Shown: positions 17,713 through 27,387 of the stretch, one piece after another
Position numbering within the stretch: the stretch's first letter is position 1
Layout of the letters: each line of letters starts with the position of its first letter
DNA from: CAYLMG01 sp964493425
Lineage (GTDB): Bacteria; Planctomycetota; Phycisphaerae; Sedimentisphaerales; Anaerobacaceae
Assembly (NCBI GenBank): GCA_964493425.1
Contig: CAZBMW010000012.1
Span: forward strand, 3,098 to 67,097
Length of the DNA: 64,000 nucleotides
Direction of reading: 5' to 3'
The notes under the pieces: generated by a model
The model's input: the letters and a program-made list of their open reading frames with translations, nothing else
Told to the model about the DNA's origin: nothing
Database searches by the model: none
Program-made: the position numbers and the translations under genes

Positions 17713-18195
17713 ATGAAAAGAGGCGCAATTGAAAAGCAGGAAGATAAAAAGCCGGTTATACTGGTTGTTGACGATAATCAGCAGAATCTTGAGCTGCTGC
17801 AGGCATATCTTGAGGATCTCGACTGTGAGGCGATCGGCGCAACCGGGGGTGCACAGGCACTGGATATCGCAAATACAAGGCTGCCCGATTTGATTTTGCT
17901 CGATGTTATGATGCCGAAAATCAGCGGTTTTGAGGTATGTAAAAGGTTAAAAAGTTCCCCGAAGACGGAAAACATCCCTGTAATAATGGTCACCGCTCTT
18001 AACGAGTTTGCCGATATCGAAAGGGGGGTCGATTCCGGTACAGACGACTTCATAAGCAAGCCCGTCAATAAGCTTGAGCTGTTGACACGCGTAAAAACAA
18101 TGTTAAAAATCAAGCACTTAACCGATGAGCTCGAACGCACGCTTGCATATCTTGGTGAGATAGAAAAGCAGGCCAGAGTCCCGGAAACCGACTAA
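17713..18195 (+). CDS. Stand-alone response regulator (receiver domain with C-terminal coil)
   Basis: 160 residues. The receiver domain covers about 15-135 and has the acidic pair (ILVVDDNQQN), phospho-acceptor Asp in LILLDVMMPKISG, switch Thr in VIMVTALNE and conserved Lys in DFISKPVNKLELLTRV. The last 30 residues form a short helix (HLTDELERTLAYLGEIEKQ) rather than an output domain, so it probably acts by protein contact. It begins with GGAG 8 bases before ATG. The histidine kinase at 16330-17118 is close but on the other strand; pairing with it is an inference. Confidence 0.92.
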   Translation: MKRGAIEKQEDKKPVILVVDDNQQNLELLQAYLEDLDCEAIGATGGAQALDIANTRLPDLILLDVMMPKISGFEVCKRLKSSPKTENIPVIMVTALNEFADIERGVDSGTDDFISKPVNKLELLTRVKTMLKIKHLTDELERTLAYLGEIEKQARVPETD

Positions 18196-18588
18196 AAAAG
18201 TAGCTTCAGGCCGGTTTGTTTCGTACAATTATAACTTGTCGGACGTGCTTTTTTTTCAGGTTCTCAATAAATTTCCCATATCTGTGTTTTTTGTGCCCCA
18301 TAAAAACAAGACCGGTTATTCCGGAAAAAGAGCCTGCCGCGGACAAGGGTATAACAGCCGATAAATTCTGTCGGATTTGCTGTCACTATCCCGACGACAT
18401 TTAAATTTGTAACAACCACTACAGGACACACAATCGCCATATTAACCACACAAAATTTCAAATTGAAGGCCAATTTATAGCGTATCGATTCAACAGCCGC
18501 CCCTTTGTTGTCGATAAGTTTTTTAGCCGAACGGCTTATCGAAATGGCCGACAAATTTACCTGGTTTCTTCGGTCTGGAGAGTGATGA
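18196..18588. other. 393-base gap with no confident gene
   Basis: No coding frame is convincing. A minus-strand frame upstream of a stop near 18198 reads AAGSFSGITGLVFMGHKKH and on to a basic tail. A different minus-strand frame covers the part nearer the TPR gene, so a frameshifted gene remnant is possible. Plus-strand frames are equally short. GGAG at 18577-18580 is the ribosome site of the TPR gene. Confidence 0.4.
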
Positions 18589-20187
18589 ATGAGCAGCAGG
18601 TTGCTGGAAATTCTCGGCAGGGCTGTCAATGTCGATACTGCCGATTTGATTTGGAACTGGCTACAGATAGTTACTTCCCGCCGGTCGCAGGAACAGTCCT
18701 CACAATCGCAGCTTTTAGAGAACATCCTCAATTCTATAAAAGAAAGAAAATTAGATTCTGCCGAAAAGCAGCTTCGCCTGTATTTGTTTGACAATCCTTC
18801 CTGCACTCTCGGTCGAATCGCTGCAGCCGCTGTTTGCATTTCACACGGTAAAATCGACGCCGCCATCGAGGAGCTTAATTCGGTTTATATGAGACAGCCG
18901 GGTAATACGATGGCTCTTTATGCTCTCGGCCACTGTTATGAGCGAAAAGGCTGCGAGGCTGAGGCTATCGCCTTTTATCAGGACTGCCTTAAATTCAAGG
19001 ATTATCTGCAGCTGCCGAGAGAGAGGCTGGCAGCGGTTCATTTAAAGAACAGCCAGCTCGAAAAGGCAATACAGCAGTTCGAATACCTGAAAAAGCACTC
19101 TCCCGATGACATACCTGTACTTGTGTTGCTCGGTCATTTATACATAGCGACTGCTCAATACGAGCAGGCAGTTGAGACGTTCAATACGGCAATTTTAATT
19201 CATCCCGATAATTTTAACTTCGAAGATAACGAGGTCGAGCAAATGGTGCTCAACGCTCGTTTTGAAGAGGCTGCCGAAAGGCTTGAACAGCTGATTGCTC
19301 AGGAGCCTGCAAGGACGGATTTACTTATCAGATATGGAGATGTGCTCTCTATGCTGGGCCATGATAGCGAAGCTACTGAGCAGTACGAGAAGGCGATTTC
19401 AGCTCGACCGAACTGCCTTGAGGCCGCCATTAAGCTCGGCACACACCATATACTGACAGGTGATTCGGCTGCAGCAGCCAGGCAGTTCAATATGGCCTTG
19501 GAAATAAATGACCAGGTTATTGATGCTTATATCGGGCTGGCGATTGCTCAAAAACTTGCTGAAGATGAAAGCCAGGCTTTTGATACTCTTTCGCTGGCTG
19601 CGTCAATTGAGCCGAACACTTCCTTTTTATTTGCCGAAACTGCAGTCCTGCAGTTCAGAAGCGGCCTTTATAGAAATTTTGCCCTGGAGCAGGAAGATTC
19701 CGGAAAGCTTATTGAAGGTGTCATTAAAGCACACAGGCATCAGATTGAGCAGCAGCCGCAAAATCCGGAATTGTATTACAGGTTGGGTATTTTGATGATG
19801 AGCATAGAGGATTTTGATGAGGCTGTTGTCGCCTTTGGAAATGCGATTAATATAAATCCCACATTTAGCAGGGCAAGGAATAAGCTGGTTTTATCTCTTT
19901 TTCAGACAGGCCGGAAAAAAGCTGCACTTGAATGTATCGAGGGCCCGAATTGTCTTGATGGTGATACCTTGAATCTTCATTATAGAACCGCTTTGCTGTA
20001 CTGTGATAAATTGAAATTTGCTTCGTCTCTTATGAATCTTGAAAATCTGCTTGCAGACAACCTTACAACGAGCAATGCCGCTTATAACATTGCAATAGTT
20101 CTTCAGAATCTGGGACTGCTTGACCCGGTAACATCGATGTGGGAGAATCTCAACGACACCACCAATCTTGCGATGAAGTATATATAG
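18589..20187 (+). CDS. Tetratricopeptide-repeat protein
   Basis: 532 residues almost entirely made of TPR-like helical hairpins, for example GNTMALYALGHCYERKGCEA, DIPVLVLLGHLYIATAQYEQ and ELYYRLGILMMSIEDFDEA. There is no signal peptide or membrane segment, so it is probably a cytoplasmic scaffold. A partly degraded repeat block at 60-110 precedes the clear ones. The ATG at 18589 has GGAG 8 bases upstream; an overlapping ATG four bases earlier is in another frame. The partner is unknown. Position after a receiver gene is only weak context because 393 bases separate them. Confidence 0.88.
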   Translation: MSSRLLEILGRAVNVDTADLIWNWLQIVTSRRSQEQSSQSQLLENILNSIKERKLDSAEKQLRLYLFDNPSCTLGRIAAAAVCISHGKIDAAIEELNSVYMRQPGNTMALYALGHCYERKGCEAEAIAFYQDCLKFKDYLQLPRERLAAVHLKNSQLEKAIQQFEYLKKHSPDDIPVLVLLGHLYIATAQYEQAVETFNTAILIHPDNFNFEDNEVEQMVLNARFEEAAERLEQLIAQEPARTDLLIRYGDVLSMLGHDSEATEQYEKAISARPNCLEAAIKLGTHHILTGDSAAAARQFNMALEINDQVIDAYIGLAIAQKLAEDESQAFDTLSLAASIEPNTSFLFAETAVLQFRSGLYRNFALEQEDSGKLIEGVIKAHRHQIEQQPQNPELYYRLGILMMSIEDFDEAVVAFGNAININPTFSRARNKLVLSLFQTGRKKAALECIEGPNCLDGDTLNLHYRTALLYCDKLKFASSLMNLENLLADNLTTSNAAYNIAIVLQNLGLLDPVTSMWENLNDTTNLAMKYI

Positions 20188-20345
20188 CCCTGAAGCCAAA
20201 AAATTTCATCAAAATGCCGAAACGAAGCAAATATCCCCTTTTTTCGAAAAATCTCAATGAAACATAACATATATTATGAGACGTTGGATTTGGTGTAAAA
20301 AAGGGCTTTCAATAAAAACCGTTTGATTATTAATTATGCTTTTTT

Positions 20346-20371
20346 GTCATTCCCGCGGAAGCGGGAATCCA
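20346..20371. repeat. Short palindromic dispersed repeat (REP-like), copy 1
   Basis: GTCATTCCCGCGGAAGCGGGAATCCA-type unit whose 8-base arms (ATTCCCGC and GCGGGAAT) flank GGAA. Related units occur at 28315-28365 and inside 40828-40948. The copy lies between the TPR gene and the convergent floA operon. Confidence 0.75.
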
Positions 20372-20400
20372 TCTTAAAGAATATTAAAAGCCCCATTGAG

Positions 20401-20916
20401 TTAAAACAAACGTTCCTGCTGACGCAAGGACAAGGGTTTTCCTAAAATTTCGTAATAAAGAATACCTTTCTTAAGGTCGTCAACACTTTCGAAATTCAAA
20501 AAAGATTCAGTTGTAGAAGGCTGAGGAGCTTGTTTCTTTTCTTTTTTAATGACACTTTCGAGACCGGTTTCAATTGCAGGCATAGAAATTGATAATTCCG
20601 GTTTTTCGGCAATTAGAGCACCAATTTCACTAACACGCTGTTTTTTAGGAATTCTTTCAGCATAATATTTTTTGAGCTTTTCTGGACGAGCGGCCCGAAC
20701 CGGCTTTTTTGGTTTTGTTTGGACTTGAACGGCCGGCGACGGTTGTTTAATAATTCTTTGCTTTTCTGCAGGCTTTTCTGTTTTTTTAGACTGTTTTGAA
20801 ACTACTTTTGCGATAACACCGATAATCCAGAACACAGCGATTACGACAATAAATATTATATCACTGAAATTGGTGTCATTCTTCGCAACAAAAAATTGTA
20901 GAGTTAAGTAATTCAA
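20401..20916 (-). CDS. Single-pass membrane protein downstream of floA, planctomycete-type C-terminal motif
   Basis: 171 residues. Helix 18-38 (DIIFIVVIAVFWIIGVIAKVV) is a membrane anchor. A lysine/proline-rich linker of about 90 residues follows, then a conserved-looking end DLKKGILYYEILGKPLSLR, a motif I associate with proteins next to flotillin genes in planctomycetes. The start is TTG at 20916 with AGGA 8 bases upstream; no ATG is available in frame. It is the last gene of the nfeD-nfeD2-floA operon, 21 bases after floA. Probable role is an accessory of the FloA membrane microdomain (inference from position). Confidence 0.72.
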   Translation of the reverse strand: MNYLTLQFFVAKNDTNFSDIIFIVVIAVFWIIGVIAKVVSKQSKKTEKPAEKQRIIKQPSPAVQVQTKPKKPVRAARPEKLKKYYAERIPKKQRVSEIGALIAEKPELSISMPAIETGLESVIKKEKKQAPQPSTTESFLNFESVDDLKKGILYYEILGKPLSLRQQERLF

Positions 20917-20937
20917 GCGTTTTCCTGAATATCGAGA

Positions 20938-21948
20938 TTATTCTTTTTTCTTGGGTTTTGCGATAGAATCACGCATATTTGTGTCCGCAACTACGTTTTT
21001 CATTCTGTAATAGTCCATAATTCCGAGGTTGCCTTTCACAAAGGCCTCAGCTATAGCCAGCGGCACCTTGGCTTCGTTTTCGACGACCAGAGCCCTCATT
21101 TCCTGTTCCCTTGCGACAGCCATAGCCCTGCGTTTCTCAGCCTCTGCCTTTGCACGCCGCATATCTGCCTCAGCTTGAGCTGCCTGAAGCTGGGCGCCGA
21201 CGTTTTCGCCTACATCGACATCCGCAATATCAATAGATAGAATCTCATAAGCAGTACCGGCATCGAGACCCTTGGCAAGAACCGACTTGGATATATCATC
21301 AGGATTCTCCAAAACAGATTTATAAGTTATTGCACTGCCTATAGTTGTGACAATCCCCTCGCCGACACGTGCAATAATAGTCTCCTGAGTGGCACCGCCG
21401 ATAAGTCTCTCGATGTTTGCTCGAACCGTAACACGCGCCTTGGCCTTTAGCTGAATACCGTCCTGAGCGACAGCATCAATTGTACCTCTGCTTCTCTCCG
21501 GGTCGGGACAATCAATTACCTTGGGATTAACACTTGTCTGGACAGCCTCAAGGATGTCCCTGCCCGCCAAATCAATTGCTGTTGCAGTCTGTAAGGATAA
21601 ATCAATATTTGCCCTGTTGGCGGCGATAAGAGCACGAACAACGTTTGGAACCCGCCCCCCTGCCAGATAATGGCTTTCAAGGTCACGAGTCGTTACTTGT
21701 AATCCTGCCTGAACAGCTGTAATCTTGCTTATGACAATCGTCCTCGTGTCAACTTTTCGTAGCCACATCCCGATAAGCTCGCTGAATTTAACGTCCGCAC
21801 GCGATAATTTAGCCTGCAGCCATAACCGGAAGAACTTAAGGAATAGCAGAAGGAAGATCAGTACTAACAGGCCGGCTACAATTCCCAGGGCTATAAGAGC
21901 TACCCTCATACCTTCGCTCATACCTAAAACCGCATTTATAGTTTGCAT
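20938..21948 (-). CDS. floA: Flotillin-like protein FloA
   Basis: 336 residues with a short N-terminal hydrophobic anchor (15-37), an SPFH-like core (GMWLRKVDTRTIVISKITAVQAG, RVPNVVRALIAANRANIDL, KAKARVTVRANIERLIGGATQETIIARVGEGI) and a C-terminal coiled coil rich in Ala/Glu (EADMRRAKAEAEKRRAMAVA). It matches the FloA/YqfA family of bacterial flotillins that organise membrane microdomains. AGGAG lies 5 bases before ATG. It follows the short NfeD gene by 16 bases; NfeD-flotillin pairing is a well-known arrangement. Confidence 0.95.
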   Translation of the reverse strand: MQTINAVLGMSEGMRVALIALGIVAGLLVLIFLLLFLKFFRLWLQAKLSRADVKFSELIGMWLRKVDTRTIVISKITAVQAGLQVTTRDLESHYLAGGRVPNVVRALIAANRANIDLSLQTATAIDLAGRDILEAVQTSVNPKVIDCPDPERSRGTIDAVAQDGIQLKAKARVTVRANIERLIGGATQETIIARVGEGIVTTIGSAITYKSVLENPDDISKSVLAKGLDAGTAYEILSIDIADVDVGENVGAQLQAAQAEADMRRAKAEAEKRRAMAVAREQEMRALVVENEAKVPLAIAEAFVKGNLGIMDYYRMKNVVADTNMRDSIAKPKKKE

Positions 21949-21964
21949 TTCATTTCTCCTTTTT

Positions 21965-22456
21965 TCAATTTTCCTCTACTAAACGGACGGTAAGCTGCGT
22001 TTCCTCGACGTCTATAACCTTCACCTTTTTGCCCTTATCAATATAACCGCCTTCGGCTACACACTCGATCCTTCGTCCTTCTAAATCGCACATTCCTACA
22101 GGCCGAAGAGGCGTCAGAACCACCCCAACACAGCCGAGCAGCTTTTTTAGCTGCTCTGTATCGGGTATGGCATCGCCGGCTTGCCTTTGAGGTGGCGCAA
22201 GAGTTACGCTTTTTCCGAATCTTGTCTTTGGAAACAGTTTATACGCGATGATAACAACCGCCGGTATCATTACTACCGCGATTGCTATACCTATCCAGCC
22301 GGCCGTCATGCTTTGGCCAAAGAATATTGCCACACCCCCTATCAGGCACCCGAGTGCACAAATGCTTATCAGTCCGCCGCTCGGTACAAAAACTTCAGTG
22401 ATTATAAGTGCCGCACATGCTAAATAAAGAAAAACCGCTAATATAATCCACCACAT
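21965..22456 (-). CDS. Short NfeD-family protein (membrane plus OB-fold domain)
   Basis: 163 residues with membrane helices at about 3-25, 28-48 and 52-75 and a C-terminal NfeD OB-fold domain (KLLGCVGVVLTPLRPVGMCDLEGRRIECVAEGGYIDKG.. spread over residues 108-145, ending KVKVIDVEETQLTVRLV). It lacks the protease domain of the upstream long NfeD. It lies between the long NfeD gene (18 bases) and floA (16 bases). It probably works with FloA in membrane quality control. Confidence 0.9.
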   Translation of the reverse strand: MWWIILAVFLYLACAALIITEVFVPSGGLISICALGCLIGGVAIFFGQSMTAGWIGIAIAVVMIPAVVIIAYKLFPKTRFGKSVTLAPPQRQAGDAIPDTEQLKKLLGCVGVVLTPLRPVGMCDLEGRRIECVAEGGYIDKGKKVKVIDVEETQLTVRLVEEN

Positions 22457-22474
22457 TGTTTCTACCTTCTAAAA

Positions 22475-24013
22475 TTACTTATCCAGAGCCTTGACGACTG
22501 CTCTGTTACCTCGAATCTCTATTATCTTTACTTTCGTGTCCACTGCAAGGAAATCCCCTTCCGCAACGACGTCCACTATAGCATCGCCGAATCTTGCTCT
22601 GCCGGCCGGTCTCAGAGGTTTAATAACCGTGCCGGTGTCGCCAACTTTTAAGCCCGCTGCAACGGCCTCGGGCGGACACGTGCTGCTTACCTCTATTTCA
22701 TCGCCCTTTTTGGCTGGCGTCGGTGCAAGTATCAAACCGCTAAGAAACTCTAATCTGGGAATGAACTTAGAAAAGATATATGCTAATACGATGAAACCTA
22801 CAATACCGGTTAAAAGCCCCAGCAAGCCGTTCGTAAACAGATACCAGTCCAGCTCGCTTTCAGGCCACGGCAGCCGCTCAGGAGGATTTTTAACAAGCAT
22901 TCCGAATATACCTGCCATTATGCAGATTATTCCTGTTACTCCTGCGATACCAAAACCTGGAAGCACAAAAACCTCAATCGTAAGAAGCAAAAGCCCCACA
23001 ACAAACAGGGCCACCTCAATCCAGTTAGCCATACCGATGAGGTACTTGCTGCCGATTATGATGGCGAAGCATATAGCAGCCACGAGCCCCGGCAGGCCTA
23101 TTCCGGGGGTATTAAATTCGATATAGAGGCCGAGCAGAGCAACCATAATAAGTATGCCCGCCACAACAGGCGAATTGAGCCAGCGAACCATCTCTTCAGA
23201 CCAGTTCGTCTTAAGAATCAATACCTGCCCCTCGAATTCAACACCGTCCCGCCCTTCCAGATAGCTCAGCACCTCGTCTCTATTTTTTACGACCGCCCTT
23301 GCGACACCGTACTCAAGGGCTTCCGTGGCTGTCAGTGTCAGTAGCTCTTCTTCTGTAACAACTAATTTTTTACCATCGAGGTCGTATTTGTTCGGGTCAT
23401 CTGGCAGAGTGTCACTTTCAAAAAACTCAAGTTTACCTGTTTCTTTATTTTTTATTTTATAGACTTCTATCTGCTGTGTTACCATAGCTTTTAGCAGTAC
23501 CGTCGGGTATCCGTTTTCCTCCCCTGCTGCCTCGAAAGCTGCCCTGGTGTCCGTTTCAACCTTTTCCCGTTCTACGCCTTCGAGCTTGGCCCCTATAGAA
23601 ATTGGTGCACAGTCTCCGATTCTCGTGTTCTGCTTCATTATAATATCGTTGCACGCAACGCTTATCAGTGCCCCCGCTGAAATGGCCTTTTTCGACACGT
23701 ATGCAACCGTATGTGACCTCAGGTTGATATCGTGCATAAAGTATTCCCATATATTATGGGCTGCCATAAGCTCGCCGCCGAACGTATCGATTTCAAAAAT
23801 CAGGTATTCGCAGCCCTGCTCCAGTGCGATTTCGCTTCTCCGTTCGATTGATTTATATAGGCCGTCATCTATCGTCCCCTCGCAAATAATCACCGCCGCC
23901 TTAACTTCTTTTTGTTCCGGCAGATTATTTGGTTCGTCAGACTCGGCATAAAGGCTCGCCGCGGACGATATAGACAGCAGTACGAATAGTAATTTGCTCA
24001 AAAATGCTCTCAT
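22475..24013 (-). CDS. NfeD-family ClpP-class membrane serine protease (long form)
   Basis: 512 residues. A signal peptide (1-23) is followed by a ClpP/SppA-like protease domain (AVIICEGTIDDGLYKSIERR, EIDTFGGELMAAHNIWEYF). The presumed nucleophile lies in KKAISAGALISVACNDI. A block of four to five membrane helices follows at about 275-420. The C-terminal OB-fold NfeD domain has GLKVGDTGTVIKPLRPAGRARF. The family cleaves membrane-associated substrates such as stomatin/flotillin partners. First gene of the nfeD-nfeD2-floA operon, 44 bases downstream of the Na/Pi symporter stop on the same strand. Confidence 0.92.
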   Translation of the reverse strand: MRAFLSKLLFVLLSISSAASLYAESDEPNNLPEQKEVKAAVIICEGTIDDGLYKSIERRSEIALEQGCEYLIFEIDTFGGELMAAHNIWEYFMHDINLRSHTVAYVSKKAISAGALISVACNDIIMKQNTRIGDCAPISIGAKLEGVEREKVETDTRAAFEAAGEENGYPTVLLKAMVTQQIEVYKIKNKETGKLEFFESDTLPDDPNKYDLDGKKLVVTEEELLTLTATEALEYGVARAVVKNRDEVLSYLEGRDGVEFEGQVLILKTNWSEEMVRWLNSPVVAGILIMVALLGLYIEFNTPGIGLPGLVAAICFAIIIGSKYLIGMANWIEVALFVVGLLLLTIEVFVLPGFGIAGVTGIICIMAGIFGMLVKNPPERLPWPESELDWYLFTNGLLGLLTGIVGFIVLAYIFSKFIPRLEFLSGLILAPTPAKKGDEIEVSSTCPPEAVAAGLKVGDTGTVIKPLRPAGRARFGDAIVDVVAEGDFLAVDTKVKIIEIRGNRAVVKALDK

Positions 24014-24057
24014 AAACTCTTATTTTATACTTGTTTGCTTAGCCTGGCAAGGCCTGA

Positions 24058-25782
24058 TTATTTTTCACCCACCAGCGTCTCAGCTATGTTAAGCGTATGG
24101 TCTTTTATTCTTCTGTATGAGGTCAGAATATCGCAGTAAATAAGGCTTTTCAATGCGGTAGTATTCACTGTTCCCACTTCCTGCAGATGTTCGGCCCGGC
24201 GTTCTTTGATGAAATGCGTTATTGAATCTCCCATTGTATTTGCTTTTGGCATTATGGTTGTGTCGTTTTTTTCGACCGCTTCTGTTACAAAAACCACATA
24301 ATCTGTTGTCCGTTGATGCAGTTCAAGAATCTTCTCTCTTGCCTTACGGGACATTTGCAGGTTTGACTTCCGCATCTTAATATTTAACTTCAGTATATTC
24401 ATAATATAGTCGCTTATCGATTCGTATTCATCTGCCATTCGAAGCTGCTTTCTGCCCGTATCCATAACGCTGTGCGGCACGTTGCCCGAGAGCAAATCGC
24501 TCAAAAATTCCACTATTTCTTTTTGAATGATATCCAGAGTTTCTTCTCGGTTAAATATTTTGCTCTCGGATTGCTCATCAGGTAAATCTCTTTCAATTAC
24601 GATGTTAAGCCGGCCGAGCATCTTCCGAACCATGTTAGCCATATTCAAAATCTCTTTTTTCGATTGCTCGATACCCATCGCCGGCGTATCCAGCATACGA
24701 ACGTCTATGTATTTTAAATGTGGAATTTCTTTGAGCTCTTTTTCAGGAAGAATATGGTTCAGTGCTGCTGCAAGAATTACTGTAAACGGCAGAAACAAGA
24801 GAACGTTTGCAACGTTAAAGCCTGTATGGGAAATTGCTATCCCTGCCATAGCATATCTGTATGTTAAAGTACCATTAACAGCTTCCGGTGTTGTTATCAA
24901 TTCCGGACCGATAATCCCTTTTATCAATCTTATATAAAAGAAGAAAATGCTCGTTATCCACACTACACCGATAACTTTAATAGTTACGTGTGCCAGTGCC
25001 GCTCGTTTGGCATTTCTTGATGCGCCCAGTGAGGCAAGGCAGGCCGTTATTGTTGTCCCGATATTTTCGCCGAGTACCAGAGCCGCACCCGTCTCAAAAT
25101 TGATAACGCCCGTCCCTACAAGGCCCATTGTAATGCCCACCGTCGCCGAAGAGGACTGCACAAGCGCCGTAATGATTGCTCCCGCGAGACAGCATCGCAA
25201 AACGCCGAAGTAACTGTCTGGCGTAAATCTCTCGAACCACGCCAGAAATTCCGGCATCTCTCGAATAGGACGAAAACCGTCTTTCATAAGCTGCAGCCCG
25301 AAAAAAACCATACCAAGCCCCATTATCATCATTGCTGTATATCTAAGCCGCTCATTCTTGGAAAAAAGAAAGAAAAACGCTGACAAACCGAGTATTGGAA
25401 GACCATATCTCGTTATTTGAAGCACAAGTATCCAGGCTGTAACTGTTGTACCGATGTCCGCACCGAGAATAACCCCGATTGCCTGTTTAAGCGTCATCAA
25501 GCCGGCATTGACCATCCCAACGACCATCACGCTTGTTACTGAGCTTGACTGAATCAGTCCTGTTATAGCGATACCGACTGCACACGCTTTGAGCCGGTTA
25601 TTGGTGATGGAATTGATGAGCTTTCTCATCTTATCGCTGGCGACGGCCTGCATCCCCTCCGACATATTCTTCATTCCTAAAAGAAATATACCCAGACCGC
25701 CGAGTACGCTGAAAATCATTTTTATGGCCAGCAACTGCCTAATCCCCTCCTCTGAGAAATCGCCGCACATCGCCTCCCACAT
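24058..25782 (-). CDS. Na+/phosphate symporter family protein with C-terminal PhoU-like domain
   Basis: 574 residues. The N-terminal two thirds carry the inverted-repeat transport domain, with both QSSS motifs visible (GLIQSSSVTSVMVVGMVNAG and ALVQSSSATVGITMGLVGTG) and the opening IFSVLGGLGIFLLGMKNMSEGM. The last 190 residues form a helical PhoU-like domain ending SYRRIKDHTLNIAETLVGEK. The protein should import phosphate with sodium across the cytoplasmic membrane. It lies next to a PiT transporter and a DUF47 gene, making this a phosphate-uptake block. The start ATG follows a 351-base gap holding a PhoU-like remnant. Confidence 0.93.
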   Translation of the reverse strand: MWEAMCGDFSEEGIRQLLAIKMIFSVLGGLGIFLLGMKNMSEGMQAVASDKMRKLINSITNNRLKACAVGIAITGLIQSSSVTSVMVVGMVNAGLMTLKQAIGVILGADIGTTVTAWILVLQITRYGLPILGLSAFFFLFSKNERLRYTAMMIMGLGMVFFGLQLMKDGFRPIREMPEFLAWFERFTPDSYFGVLRCCLAGAIITALVQSSSATVGITMGLVGTGVINFETGAALVLGENIGTTITACLASLGASRNAKRAALAHVTIKVIGVVWITSIFFFYIRLIKGIIGPELITTPEAVNGTLTYRYAMAGIAISHTGFNVANVLLFLPFTVILAAALNHILPEKELKEIPHLKYIDVRMLDTPAMGIEQSKKEILNMANMVRKMLGRLNIVIERDLPDEQSESKIFNREETLDIIQKEIVEFLSDLLSGNVPHSVMDTGRKQLRMADEYESISDYIMNILKLNIKMRKSNLQMSRKAREKILELHQRTTDYVVFVTEAVEKNDTTIMPKANTMGDSITHFIKERRAEHLQEVGTVNTTALKSLIYCDILTSYRRIKDHTLNIAETLVGEK

Positions 25783-25946
25783 TTATGTGGAAAATATAAA
25801 ATCCCTGGTAGATTTTGCTGCACGCCGAGAATTTGACTAATCGTATACACATGGCAATATCCCTGTACGTTAATGACGGTGTAATCTTTTTAGCTTCTCT
25901 GTCCCTGCTGGTCAAGCAGGATTTACAAATGTTTTGCGAAAAATGA

Positions 25947-26111
25947 TTATTGTGATTTGGCTTCAGTGCCGTTCCATCGCAGCCCCCCTACTACGCCCTG
26001 TGCTATATTTGTCAGATGGTCTCCGGTCTTCTAGATATTATCAACCAGGTCGATAAAAATCAGCCCTGCCTCCGCTGTTCGAAGAGCATCTCTGTCCTCA
26101 TCCCAATATTT
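25947..26111 (-). pseudogene. Orphan C-terminal PhoU-like fragment of a Na/Pi symporter, with in-frame TAG
   Basis: Reading the minus strand from 26111 gives KYWDEDRDALRTAEAG, LIFIDLVDNI, a TAG stop (26033-26031), then KTGDHLTNIAQGVVGGLRW and a stop at 25949-25947. GDHLTNIAQ matches the hallmark GDH-x-x-NIA of PhoU-like domains at symporter C-termini. There is no start codon and a stop (TAA) immediately precedes it, so this is a remnant. It is distinct from the intact symporter downstream, whose own C-terminus differs. It lies 23 bases after the pit stop. The rest of 25783-26134 shows nothing else. Confidence 0.65.
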
Positions 26112-26134
26112 TTATTTATTTTCGCCGCGTCGGC

Positions 26135-27379
26135 TCACCAGAACAATCTTTCTGCGACAATGTAGAAAAGCACCGTCAATACCGCCGCGACCGGTACAGT
26201 AACCAGCCAGGAAGTGAAGATAGAACCAAGCACTCTGCGGTCAATAGCTGTAATACCACGGGCCAGCCCGACTCCAACGATGGCGCCTACGAGAGTGTGA
26301 GTAGTGGATATTGGCAGACCCATTTTAGAGCATGCCAGAACCGTTGCCATTGTGCTGAGGTCCGCCGCTACACCGCGAGATGGCGTTATCTCGGTTACTT
26401 TTGTACCAACCATATACATCACACGATAACCGAATGTCGCCAGACCAAGCACTATGCCTGCTCCGCCGAGAACAAGAATCCACATCTCTACTGATACACT
26501 CTTCGGAACAGTATTATATTTGACGATTTCAGCCACAGCTGCCAATGGCCCAATAGCATTGGCTACATCATTGGCTCCGTGTGCAAATGCTACCGTACAT
26601 GATGTTATAATCACCAAAACGGCAAAATGCTTTTCTACGTGAGCCAATTGTTCCTCATAAGTCGATTCCACTTTACATTTACAGCTTTTTCTAACGAGCA
26701 AAGCCGAAACTCCGCATACGATAATTCCGCCCAGAATACTCAGACCTATAGCGTCCGGGCCCTTCATGTCCAGATGAAGGTTCTTCAGACCTTTGTAAAT
26801 AATAGACAAAATCAATATAGCAAAGGTAAAAAATACACAAATAGGAACGCCCTTATGTGCTGCTATCGCTGGTTTTTCAACGGATAAGATGTAGCGGGAT
26901 ATCAGCTTGAATATAATAAAGGCTATTATCCCCCCTGCCAGCGGCGAGATGAACCAGCTCGCTACAATCTGGCCCAGAGTGCCCCAGTGGATGTGCCCGA
27001 ATCCGGCTTGTAGGATTCCAAAACCGACAATCGCACCAACTATCGAATGAGTAGTCGATACAGGCATGCCAAAAAAGGACGCTATGTTCAGCCACACTGC
27101 TGCTGCCAGCATTGCACAAATCATTCCGTGGGCCAATATCATCGGGTCTTGCGAAAAGACTTGTGTTTCGATTATCCCCTTGCGTATGGTATCGGTGACA
27201 TGACTGCCGACCAGAACCGCTCCAGAGAACTCACATATCCCCGCCAGAATTACAGCCCAGAAGATTGTCACTGCCTTCGAGCCGACCGCGTCAGCCATAG
27301 AGTTGGCAACATCGTTGGCCCCGATATTCCAGGCCATATATAGACCGATGATGATTGCTACTGCGATCAGCAATTCCAT
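26135..27379 (-). CDS. pit: PiT-family inorganic phosphate transporter
   Basis: 414 residues, about ten membrane helices, with both copies of the PHO4 signature: GANDVANSMADAVGSKA near residue 21 and GANDVANAIGPLAA near 270. The paired STTHSIVGAIVG and STTHTLVGAIVG segments belong to the same inverted repeat. It should be a low-affinity phosphate (metal-phosphate) importer. It begins 8 bases after the DUF47 gene, the standard arrangement for pit and its accessory protein. Upstream and downstream of the pair lie apparent pieces of another phosphate symporter. Confidence 0.95.
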   Translation of the reverse strand: MELLIAVAIIIGLYMAWNIGANDVANSMADAVGSKAVTIFWAVILAGICEFSGAVLVGSHVTDTIRKGIIETQVFSQDPMILAHGMICAMLAAAVWLNIASFFGMPVSTTHSIVGAIVGFGILQAGFGHIHWGTLGQIVASWFISPLAGGIIAFIIFKLISRYILSVEKPAIAAHKGVPICVFFTFAILILSIIYKGLKNLHLDMKGPDAIGLSILGGIIVCGVSALLVRKSCKCKVESTYEEQLAHVEKHFAVLVIITSCTVAFAHGANDVANAIGPLAAVAEIVKYNTVPKSVSVEMWILVLGGAGIVLGLATFGYRVMYMVGTKVTEITPSRGVAADLSTMATVLACSKMGLPISTTHTLVGAIVGVGLARGITAIDRRVLGSIFTSWLVTVPVAAVLTVLFYIVAERLFW

Positions 27380-27387
27380 TCGATAGA

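Noticed and set aside
18264..18866. 200-codon minus-strand open frame opposite the TPR gene
   Set aside because: More than a third lies antisense to clear TPR coding sequence and no family is recognisable.
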